DNA from: Dipylidium caninum
Taxonomy: Eukaryota; Platyhelminthes; Cestoda; Cyclophyllidea; Dipylidiidae
Direction: 5' to 3'
DNA length: 64,000 bases
NCBI GenBank assembly: GCA_017562135.1
Contig: QEYB01000266.1
Location: 124,001 to 188,000 of the forward strand
Part shown: piece by piece, positions 1 through 9,874 of the stretch
Layout: each line of letters begins with the position of its first letter
Numbering within the stretch: position 1 is the stretch's first letter
Translations under genes and position numbers: made by a program
Notes under the pieces: model-generated
Told to the model about the DNA's origin: nothing
The model's input: only the letters and a program-made list of their open reading frames with translations
Database searches by the model: none

Positions 1-1473
1 GCTCCCACCCCACTTTTTTTTCCTAGTAAATACTTCCACGCGGAAGGTCGGGAGAGAGAGGATTGATGGTAATAAGGCAATAAGGAAGGGGTCTTAAGTG
101 AGTAGTCCTTTCGATTGCCATTTTGCAAGTGACAAGAGGCTGGTGAAGGTCACAGAGTCTCAATAATTTGACATCCTAAAACGGAACTTTTACCACCCAG
201 GCAAGAATGTTTTGCATGCACTAGTTCGGTAAAAGTAATACTGAAACTCCTGGTTCTCGTGACGACAAACTTATACATTCGCCTACCAGCCCTAACGCTA
301 TCGCTGCCGAATTTGGACGAGGCGAACAGTCTGGCTAATGCTTTAGGTGAATGTCTACCCGAACCACGACGTCTCATTGGCATTTATCCCACTGCCAATT
401 ACGAAACCGCAAGTGACAATGTGTCTGCTGAAGAAGGTGCTCATTACTCGGACTAGGGGTGACCAGAGCCTTAACTATGAACACATGAATTACTTCTCGA
501 GCACCGTTGTAAGGTATTAATATCGGAATTTGAAAAGGGAGTATGTAATATTTGTTCGCCAACTCACACCTTTGCATAAATCTGTAGGAACCCCACAAAA
601 TCTACCTTCAGGCCTGGAGAATCGTCGACCAGAGTTAAACAAAGTACTATTAATACAGTTCATGTTATTCATTAATAGGTTTAGCTACCTTAGTTATTTA
701 ATCTGGCGAGTGCCAGCTGAGTCAACTCTGCGCGTTGTGCGCGGCGCACCCCCTTCGGCCGGGAACAGGCCCAACCCTCTGCCCTGGCGCAGTGCGTGCG
801 CCTCCCATTGGTCGGCCGGTCCACTCCACTCCCGACACGCCATTGGCCACCGCCTCGCCTCGACGCCGGACGAGGAGGCCACTGCGGAGAAAGAATATTA
901 AATTCACTCACCAAAATCCCATTTCATTGTTTCGTGAGTTACTTTTTTTTACCACAACATCACGTCGTCGCGGCATAACATCTACGCTTTTACTTCACGG
1001 AGATAGTAAGGTGGCCTTTTATATACCATTGGAGTTAGACTAGCTTGTAACGCCCCTCCAAGCCTTGCGATTTTCCCCCTTCTCCCCCCCACCCCGCCCT
1101 TCCCCATACACACACCGGTTTTGTTAACTACTCAATCAAGCATCACAATAAAGTACGTAAAGCGGCAATTTTAAAACATGTGCAGTGTTCCCTCCTACCA
1201 CAAAGCTTCCTCTTATCTGAAGTTAATGCACTCACTGTTGTGTTGGGTCCGACGACTTATTAGCATAAAATACTATCGTTCTGCGTGTCTAATCCACCTT
1301 ATTGGATAGACAAATTAGCTAACTAGTTTCCCAAATGTGACAGAACGATGGATCTTGAGTAATTACGTGAAGTAAATTACCTAAATATTTGGGCGAAACC
1401 CATATGTCCAAACATTTCCCGTTCTCACATTACCTATTTAGTGCTATAAAAACCTTATTCTTTTGTAGATACA
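1..1473. other. Upstream region of the SKI-like gene
   Basis: No protein motif is recognisable in any frame here. The first 640 bases are mixed sequence. Bases 690-900 are clearly richer in G, C and CpG and are annotated separately as a likely promoter. Bases 1070-1110 are C-rich and from 1120 on the sequence is AT-rich. A pyrimidine tract ending in TAG at 1466-1468 lies just before the SKI start codon, so an upstream non-coding exon, or a trans-splice acceptor, is possible. Confidence 0.5.
690..900 (+). promoter_or_regulatory. CpG-rich probable promoter with two CCAAT boxes
   Basis: This stretch is much richer in G, C and CpG than its AT-rich flanks. It holds two inverted CCAAT boxes (ATTGG at 807-811 and 842-846), 35 bp apart. 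Paired CCAAT boxes at this spacing are typical NF-Y promoter elements. It lies about 600 bp upstream of the SKI-like start codon and on the same side. The promoter call is inference from composition and motifs; no TATA box or transcription start can be placed. Confidence 0.4.
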
Positions 1474-3340
1474 ATGAAAGAGGTGTCAGGAAAGGAGAAG
1501 ATCCTGCCACACTCCATTCACTCGCTCTTGCGACCAAAGAGCACGGAGGAGCCGACACTTTCAACTTTTTATCTTTTCGGTGAACCGTTGGTGTGTCTAT
1601 TGTTAAATGGGGAAGAGCGACTCTGCTTGGCGCAGATTTCCTCACGACTGCTCCGCGATTACTCTTACAACGAGATCCACAACCGACGCGTTGCCCTGGG
1701 CATCACTTGTGTGCAATGTAGTCCGCGCCAATTGGAGCTGCTGCGTCGCGTCGGTGCGATGCCACTGAGTTCACGACGCTGCGGAACCATCACAAAGCGC
1801 GAGGCACAACGCCTCGTCGAGTCCTTTTTGCAACACCTGCCCTCACCGCCACGCCTTCCAGAGAATTTTGCCTTCGAAGTGGTACACCACTGCGGCTGGG
1901 GCTGTGCCGGCTTTTTTGTCCCAATACGCTACAACAGCTCGCGTGCCAAATGCGTCCAATGCGCCTTCTGCCATGTAAGCTCTCCTATCTTCTCCCTCTC
2001 TCTCCCCCCAATTTGCCCATATTCAGCCTGGAGACGAGTGGATCCAAGGCTCTGCTAAAGTCACCTCTTTTCATGGTATACCCCCCACAAGGCTTGTTAC
2101 TCCCTAACGTAACCTACCAACGGTTTGTGCCTCTGCAACTCTTCTGTGGAGTAGTCAACGCAGTGTCGATCAACATAACGTCAACCTGCTACCCACTCCA
2201 TCCCGTTTTCTGATCAATTTTGTCTTTTCCGTGATCTGGGCAATGGCAGAAAAGCAAAGCTGAGGAATCAGCGTAGTTTAAATATCGCAAAAAGACTTAA
2301 TGGTATTCGCCTTCTTAACGGTACTATTCGAAACTCAAATTTAGAAGTTACTTTACCTATCTGTCTTGACACTTTCATCCTTGAAATCTCTCCTTCGATG
2401 ATTTCTTTCAGGGCTTTACTCGACTCAGTCATTCATTATCTTATTTTGAATCACTAGTCCAGTTGGCCCCATCATTTGTAGCCCTTTCGTGTGTAGACCG
2501 CCTCTTCAGTGCGCTCGATGTTGAGGAAAAACAGTTGTATCAGCAGACCTTAGGGAAGGACATCGTGCCCTCGGCAGCCGCGGGGCCAATTGAGTTAACT
2601 CTAATAGTAGTCGTTTGACGGCCGAAAATGAATACTGCGTCGCTTGGACTTTTTTGAATATTTTCAAATCTTTCACTATGTAGGCGTTCTTTTCGCCCAA
2701 CAAGTTCATCTTCCACTGCCATAGTGCAGCCGAAACCGGGGTGCAGCACAACGTCGCTAACTATCGTCATCCGGATGCAGCCAATTTTAACGCCTGGAGA
2801 CGTCACCTCTTCCTCGCGAACCCCAACCCTCCAGATAGTCTGCTCTTTGCGTGGGAGGATATTAAGGCCATGTTCAACGGCGGTAACCGAACCAAGAAGT
2901 CCCCTGCCAACGTGACCGTCTCCGCTGCTACCGTCATTTCCGTCGGAGAAGATTCGACAGAGACGCCCGAGACCGCGGCGTCGTCCCCCGCCCTGACAAC
3001 TCATTCTGCATTGCTCAGTACTGCCCCACCCACCTCAGCGGACGCTCTCCTACTAAGCCCTCATTCGATCTTCGCTCCCCTACTGAATCTGCGTGCATCG
3101 GTGATGTCGAACAGTCTCTGGCTGGGCGGGGTGACCACATCGGCGCCGACTCAAGCACAATTCACTGATGGCGGTTTCGGCCCAACCCCTCTCGGATGCG
3201 CCAAGGGTGACAGCCTGGCTGTGTGGGCAGCTCATCTGCGCAAATATCTGGAAAAGGTGACACAGGGCATTTTCCTTCCACCTCCACCTCCACCTCCGCC
3301 CCCGCCCCCACCGCCACCATCGGCGCCTAGCGCAAACTGA
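1474..3340 (+). CDS. SKI: SKI/SNO-family transcriptional corepressor (two coding exons)
   Basis: Exons 1474-1974 and 2684-3340 join in phase 0 to give 385 residues. Residues about 28-122 are the SKI/SNO/DAC domain, with the family's G-E-x-RLCLxQI core, an LLRDYS segment and the Q-L-E-L-L-R...P-L-S run. Residues about 130-215 form the SAND-like fold with the zinc ligands: a cysteine pair (C-A-F-C) just before the splice junction and H-C-H after it (F-I-F-H-C-H). Family members bind Smad4/Smad2/3 through this region and repress TGF-beta/activin target genes in the nucleus. The protein is about half the length of vertebrate SKI: there is no coiled coil, and it ends in a run of about 15 prolines and P-S-A-P-S-A-N. 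The start is the first in-frame ATG before the domain, although a TAG acceptor-like site at 1466-1468 leaves room for an upstream exon. Confidence 0.88.
3277..3321 (+). repeat. CCACCT/CCGCCC microsatellite encoding polyproline
   Basis: An imperfect CCA-CCT/CCG-CCC tract encodes the C-terminal polyproline stretch of the SKI-like protein, ending 18 codons or fewer before the stop. Such a repeat can change length between individuals. It could bind SH3, WW or profilin-type domains, but no partner can be inferred. Confidence 0.75.
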
Positions 3341-4339
3341 CAGCGGGCAGCAAGTGGATGGGTAGCATTCGCTCAAAACTTCACAATGCGCGATACGCCC
3401 AATGAGCAGTGACCACATACGAGGCCTTTTCCGTTTCCTTTCATCGGTACCATAACTACGATGCTAGTTAAATTCTGTGGGACGAGATTGGCCCGAAATA
3501 GCCTCTTCTGGTTTGTGTGCCAGCCAGTAAATATGTTCCCGGTTAACAAAACGGGTCTGAAGCGCTACTGTGACACTCTTCGCAGCTGTTGAGGTTGAGC
3601 TTTGGAGGTTGACGACCGCAGTAATCTTATTATACGCGCTAGTAACTTAAACTAATTTAAACCTCCGCACTACACCAACGAGCTAGTCTTAGCATACACA
3701 GTTACGTTGCGTTAAAATGAAACGAGACTTAACAATTATATGCGAGAGTACAATGGGGGGTGAAAAATAACGAGAAAAGGCTGCTTAGCCGGCACCCATA
3801 ACTTTCATGGATGTGAAAAATAAATCAGGTGTTCATTTGCGGCGTTCGGAGGAAGGAGATTAGCAGTGACATGAAAAGGTGCCACATCGCCGACCAGCGA
3901 ACACTGGGCTAGAAGAGTCTGGCCCGAGTCCAATTACGCCGAACACATCAATATCGCGCGCTTTTGACTTTTAAAGTAAGAGTCTAAGTAGGCGGAGACA
4001 CATGCCAGTTGACAGTATAATTAATATGCCCATTTGAGATCCTTTAAAACTTTTTATCCACCTCATCCACGGTCAGACTTTAAGGGGAAAATCCACCAGC
4101 ACCGAGAAGTATGAAACAGACTGATTCTCCACCTCCGCGTTTGATAAGGACCTTTCTGACGATAAACCAGTGTTGTTGACATCATTGTTGAGAGCAGAGG
4201 AAGCGCTCGCAACAGAGGCAGAGCATCTCTTTTCTGCCACCCTTAAGAATGATAAAATTTCGGAATCAGTGTTTACGAGTGCCGAGGTGGGATCAGTGGA
4301 GGCCGGTGAGCATAGTGTAGCGGCACATTCCACAAGTTT
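3341..4339. other. 3' region of the SKI-like gene and intergenic DNA
   Basis: A canonical AATAAA at 3819-3824 lies 479 bases after the SKI stop and is the best polyadenylation candidate. No other gene is recognisable. The right end is open on the minus strand and runs into the serpin relic. Confidence 0.5.
3819..3824 (+). promoter_or_regulatory. Polyadenylation signal candidate for the SKI-like gene
   Basis: AATAAA on the plus strand downstream of the SKI stop codon, in AT-rich sequence. Confidence 0.4.
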
Positions 4340-5563
4340 CATTCTTCCAAATAAGTGTATGAGGTACTTACCTACTGCGGTGACAATCGGAAACGCCAAA
4401 CATTTGTGCGAGAATAAATGGCCACCGACCCAACGGGCAAGTAGTCCATCACTGTGCGGGCACTTGCTCCGCATTCGTCAATAAGCGTCGGGCTATAAAC
4501 TGTAACCCGGTGACATTCCAAGGTCCCAAAGAAGCCAGGTGCAAAGATACCCGAATTATCCCACACTTTCATTTCAAGGGACGAATATATATGAAAAAAT
4601 TAATTTAGAGATTGGATGCTTCCATTATCCTAATTGGTTATGGCGATTGAACAGCATTTTTCTTCTCTTCTTCCTTTACTATTAAAAATCTTCACAAAAA
4701 AATTGGGTCAATCTTTCCCAGTCGCATGTTCCTTAGGTGGCTTAAAAGCCGAATCGAATGTTAGCACATAAAGTGGCTTCAATCGTTTCCATGGTCAAAG
4801 GTAACTTCGTTTTATAGAAGGCTGGTGCATTCTTCACCAAGGCTAATACGATTCCATATAGACTATTTTACGTGAAAATGTCCTATGTAATAAGTGAATT
4901 AACTAATTCAGTACACTCTGATGCCTCAATAAATACTAATTGGGAGAAGCACGTTTGTATGCCAACTTATTGGCACGAATTCTGAGATTGTATAACCCCC
5001 CGGCGATCCGGCCCATAGGTTCAGTCCAAATAGTTAGGGCGAGCAGAAGAAGGACTTGCTGCTAATGTGTGGGAGAAACTGAGCAAGAAACACAGACCGG
5101 CGGTCGAGTTGTGAATCGACAGATACGATCAGAGTATACGCGTAACATAGCGCATGGCTCAGTACCTGAGGCTCTACCCAGCTTTGTGCTCACCTTGGAC
5201 TTATTTGTATAGCAATGAAAATGTGAGTGGAGCGTACTGTCCCTCCGGAACCTGGTCGATCACGGGGTGGGCTAAGAAATACCGTCTGATATAAATGAAA
5301 ACACGTTTAAAGTGTAGAGATTAGGACGCTATATTAACTGTTCCTCTTACCGAATGACATTTCAGAGGGTTCAGGAAGTTTGCAACAAAATCACCTGTAG
5401 CTTGCTGATCCGGCAGCAGCATAATAAACCTGGATCGGTCTTTAAAGTTGAATAGAAGATGCTGAGCAGCACAAGTAGCCTCTTCAGAGTAGACGGCGCG
5501 ACGAGGGTAGATTAGTGAATCCGCAAACGAGAAACCAGCTTTATTGCTCTTGCTCAATTCAGT
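4340..5563 (-). pseudogene. Serpin-like gene fragment with a frame break
   Basis: Two colinear minus-strand pieces read as the C-terminal half of a serpin. The piece 5563-5351 sits between a CTACAG acceptor and a GTAAGA donor. It carries the central sheet pattern Y-S-E-E...A-A-Q-H-L-L-F-N-F-K-D followed by R-F-I-M-L-L-P-D, the counterpart of the serpin S-M-x-x-x-L-P motif. The piece 4574-4372 has the pre-hinge strand and a hinge-like D-E-C-G-A-S-A-R-T-V (family E-E-G-T-E-A-A-A-A-T). The C-terminal strands (A-F-P-I-V and H-L-F-G-R-M, family H-P-F-x-F-x-I and L-F-x-G-R) follow at the right spacing but in another frame, so one base has been gained or lost near 4390-4415. No N-terminal half was found upstream (5600-6300). 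It is either a decayed copy or a gene with an assembly indel. Serpins are suicide inhibitors of serine or cysteine proteases. The serpin assignment rests on motif order, not on a search. Confidence 0.5.
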
Positions 5564-6439
5564 CTGTAGAACACATTTAGTTTACTCCTTGGAGATCTCG
5601 GACTTATTAAAAAAAGTCATAGTAGATTTCGCCTTGTTCGAGTATCAAGTGCGAAGTGCACTCACAGTGATGCGTATACGGCCATGGCTACCACGACTAA
5701 ATCATAAAGGGAGATTGATATTTAGTTGTGTACAGTAGGAACCTGGTAAATGACGTCAAGAGTCTGTTGTAGGTGAAGCTAAAACCTATCCAAGCACAAT
5801 GTACTTCTGACAGACAAATATTAGGAGAAAATCTGTCGTAGGTAACGATGAGAATTATTTGAAGTTAAAGGTTTACCTTTACAAATATTGTAAATATCTT
5901 GACCAGCTCAGTAAATCAGTAAATGTCCGCCACCAAGGGGATTACTCGGAGCTCATCATAGTTATCTCTAGCAGTGAGTGGCAGGTCAAAGGGAGGAGTC
6001 TTGGAGCTTAGACGAATGGGAAATGACCAGAAACTACCACTGAACGAGAATGTTATTAAAGTTCCGGAGAAAGGGATTTAACATGAACCACTAATAGTGA
6101 AATTCTGAAAGAATTTGAGAATTTGATTAGGACGCCAATACCGAACTTGGCTCGTGGTGGCCAACCCAGAATCGAATGATCTGCAACGCCCGTGGAGACG
6201 CGACTAACACAAAGGACAAGAAGTAAGGTGAAGGGGAACGTCAGCTTCAATGTATCACCTAGAATCTCCAACTATAAAACACCTAACTTTAAATGATTGA
6301 TTAAATTAAAATTGATTTAATATTTTTGATATACTTTAACTGTGTGTTTATTAATTCTCACGTGCATTTAATCTCGGATATTTTGTTTAAACACGCGGTC
6401 TTCCAAGTAGTCCGCTTGTTGCGTAGTGAGTACCTGAAA
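5564..6439. other. Gap between serpin relic and Nup153-like gene
   Basis: No convincing coding sequence. A short minus-strand ORF (6271-6056) begins with a hydrophobic stretch that could mimic a signal peptide. I could not connect it to the serpin relic and do not call it. The right part, 6290-6420, is AT-rich and would contain the promoter of the Nup153-like gene. Confidence 0.4.
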
Positions 6440-9400
6440 ATGAGTGGTCGTGTGCCCCAGGCGCCGCCTCAAACTCAAAGTGGGAAACTAGTTCGTCGCA
6501 GGAAGGTATATTTTTAATCCCCCTTGTTGATTTGGTTATTCGTTTTCAGTCTTTACTCTATCGAATTACCGACACTATCACGTCATTTCTTCCCTCAATC
6601 TTCGAATCAAAAAGAGAAGTACTTTCGTACCTTACATTAACTGTTACCGTTAGGATATTTTGGGATGTCATACAAGTGGCGATCAACCTATGGAGACTCC
6701 GCCCACAGTATCGCCTACTTTTGCCACTTCAGAAGTGTCTGTGCAATCGCCTCCATCCCGTTCGCCGAGTCGGTTCTCAATCAGCCGTATAGGCAGTGTG
6801 CAGATTCCATCAGCGCCTACTTCAACACTAATCCGACGCAGATGTTGACTTAGATGCTAGAGATGATAGGTCGGAATACAGCCTTGAAAGCAGAACATCT
6901 GTATCAACCAGTGGTGTGTCATCTCTTCTTCCTCGAAGCTATCGGACCGAGCATGGATCTACAAAACCCACGCCTACTGCGTACAGCACTGAATGTATTA
7001 TACAAAGAAATGGTTCAAACACTCGGAAAAGGGGTAGTGAGGAACTTTGGACAGATATCGACAGATTTAAGCAAATGCCTTCGACTGTAGCTCGGTCGGT
7101 ATCCAAAAGAATGCGTACGGAAAGTGGTCAAAGCTCATTATCCACTGCATTTGTGTCACCATTTTACCGCGGTAGAATCTCCTACGGAGGCGCATCAAGT
7201 TTAGGGTGTGCGTTCCAACCTCGGAGTGTGTTTGAGGTTGGTTTGTCCATTTTGAGTTTAACTAAATTTACATACTTAGTGACAATGTTAACTTTGGAAT
7301 CCAACTTTTATCCTAATACTTTGGCTTTAGCATGTGGCTCCCCTTCGTTTTATCATGGAGGACGATGAGGAGAAGCCTAAAAGACCATCTAACTCGATGC
7401 TCAGTGTTACTGCTCAACGTATTCTTCATAGTCTGGAAAGCCATAGTTCTTCCCCATATGGTGATAAATTTCCGCTGCCGACATCTATCCCATTTTCTCA
7501 ATTTTCCAGGGTAATAAGATTATCTAATTGACATTTTTTAGCCGTTACAACGAAATACGGTTCGTTACCCTCCTTATATGGCTACGTACAACCGTTATAA
7601 GGAGTTTAAAAGGCAGAATGCTGTTCAAGCGTCGCAAGCATCCGAACTCGCTGCTATTGGTCATATTGCAGAGTGCAATGAGAATATTACTTCTCTCGAT
7701 AAGGTTAATGATTCCATGGATTCGACAGTAACAAAAACTTCTGCCGAGACATTGCCGGCCTCTAAATTTTTTTCAAGTGTTCAGTCGGCTAACGCCTTAT
7801 CTGCACCCGAAAAGTTACAAACCGTACATTGCCTGGGTGGCGTTAATTCTAAGTCTAAACACGGTTGGGGCTTGGATGGCAAAAATTCACAAAATCTCGC
7901 CGAAGTTCTTGACGCTTCAACCTCGACAGATTCTTTTGTTCCGACAACATCTGATCTGCAGATCAGCTATGCTTTTTCAAATCCCATCGCTTTGAAACGG
8001 CCGACTCATCCCACTCCCATCCTTGAAATCGCACCCAAATTTACATTTAGTTATCCGAAGTCCCAGTTTAAGAGACCTGCTCCTGTGGAAAAGTCGTCTT
8101 TCTTTTCAACGTTAGTCTCATCCCGTCCAATGGACATGGAGATCCAGTCAGCACCACTTAGGAAAAGTATGTGATTGATTTTGTTTTTTTTGTTAGAACT
8201 AATCTGAGAAATTTATTTCAATTATGTTTTTATTTGAACCAGCACATTTATTTATTCTTTATAGCTTCGGTCCCACCCGACCTTGGATTGTGGCGTTGTG
8301 AGAGCTGTCTGACTGAGAATTCGGAAGGATCTGATGTATGCATGTCCTGTCGTTTACCAAATTCTGAGCTAAGCGCCTCAAAATCCGTCTCTACACCTGT
8401 TACTTCGGACAAACCGGCTGGTTTTGGAATTCACTTCAGTAGTTGGCAATGTCCGACGTGTATGGCAAAGAACAGATCTGAAGTGGCTAAATGCGTCTGT
8501 TGTCAAACATCGGTTCCTTCGAGTGTTTCCGAGGAAAGTGCCACGAAAGCACCGCCGTCCGACTCAAATTTGTCTAAATCGGTTCATCTAATGCTTCATC
8601 TTTAGTAGCTATATCTGGAGCAACTACTACAGTTTCTAGCTTCGTCGACCTCCCAAGCTCAAATCCGTTAAAATTTGGTAATTCGTCGCTTCGGCCATTC
8701 CTGATTTCCAGTAAAGGATGGGATTGTCCTACCTGCCTTGTTAAAAACGATGATGACCTTGGGAGCTGCCCATGTTGTAAAACTGCGAAACCCAAGTCTG
8801 CAAGCCTTTCGGTCCCGAACAGTGTTAAACCTGCTTTCACACCAAACGTGGATTTTAGCAGCCTTAATAATGCGAAGTCTCCTGCTGAATCAAGTTTTCT
8901 CACTTGGTAAACAGTCGAATGAAGCGACTGTTTCTCCACCTTTTAGATTTGGTAACGTCAAGTCAGATGGAATCAGATGTGACGTACATGGTAAGGGTAG
9001 GTGGATATGCTCAACTTGTTCATCTGAAAACGACGACTCGATTGTTTCCTGTCGTTCTTGTCAAACGAAAAAGCCTACACCGCCCCCACTTACGCTTGAT
9101 ACTCCAAGTAATAGTGAAGGCAAATGGGATTGTCCAACATGCTTGGTGAGGAATAATCTTTCGGCAGATTCTTGTCCATGCTGCCAGACAAGGAAGCCGT
9201 CGAGTGTACAATCTACTTTTGGAAGCGACAAATTGGATTGTGATTTGCCTTTGCCAAAGAAAGGTTCCTCAGCAACCAACTGCATTCAGGCTCAAAACGC
9301 AGATTCCGTACAAATTTCTGATGGCATTCCTAAAATGTCTTCAGAGAGCGGTTCTAGTCCTCTTGCTCAATGTGCGTCTTCGATTGCTACATCAAAAGCA

Positions 9401-9874
9401 AATAGTTCTAACTTATCCGCCCAACACTCAAATAAAAATATGGTCTCTACCTCGGATCTCGATGAAGTCTCAAAATTTGCTAGTACTTTTACAGGAACGC
9501 TTAAAACACCATCATTCTCGTTCTCAAGACCCACCGAATTTAAATTTGGTTCCAAATCAGACACATTCGCACAACCTCTTAAAACTTTTGAATCTTCAAT
9601 GTTGAAAAATGGTGGTTTTCAATTTGGTTCCCCAGCCCCAGTACCCGTGTTTGATTTCAACGCAAAAAAAGAGAACTTAACTCCTGTAGCAGCCGCAGTT
9701 ACGAGTAATTCAACATCGGCTTTATTCAATTTTGGATTACCTTCAGTGGCTTCCGCGCCTGTGTTCAAGTTTGGTGAACCGGAACTATCACGGGATGGTA
9801 ACTTGAGTGGTAACAGAGTTACGTTTACTACAACTGAAAATGCGGGTGAATCAACATTTGTTATGGCAAGGTAA
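6440..9874 (+). CDS. NUP153: Nup153-like nuclear pore basket protein with five RanBP2-type zinc fingers
   Basis: Supported exons: 6440-6505, 6550-6618, 6654-6795, 6842-7236, 7331-7510, 7542-8166, and 8265 onward to a stop at 9872-9874. The N-terminus has the basic K-L-V-R-R-R-K patch and an amphipathic segment (L-L-Y-R-I-T-D-T-I-T-S-F-L-P) like the start of Nup153. Two further Nup153 signatures follow: S-P-F-Y-x-G-x-x-x-Y-G-G-A and the A-Q-R-I-L-H-S-L-E motif. Five W-x-C-x2-C...C-x2-C fingers lie near 8284, 8440, 8714, 8998 and 9119; in Nup153 such fingers bind Ran. A short tail has F-x-F-G/FG motifs. The reading frame shifts between fingers 2 and 3 (near 8575-8605) and again between 3 and 4 (8830-8912), so small introns or indels lie there. 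The last exon ends A-R then TAA inside a GTAATG string that could also be a splice donor, so the true C-terminus may be missing. Confidence 0.85.

Noticed and set aside
6056..6271. Signal-peptide-like minus-strand ORF near the serpin relic
   Set aside because: No serpin N-terminal motif follows it and no splice path to 5563 could be found.
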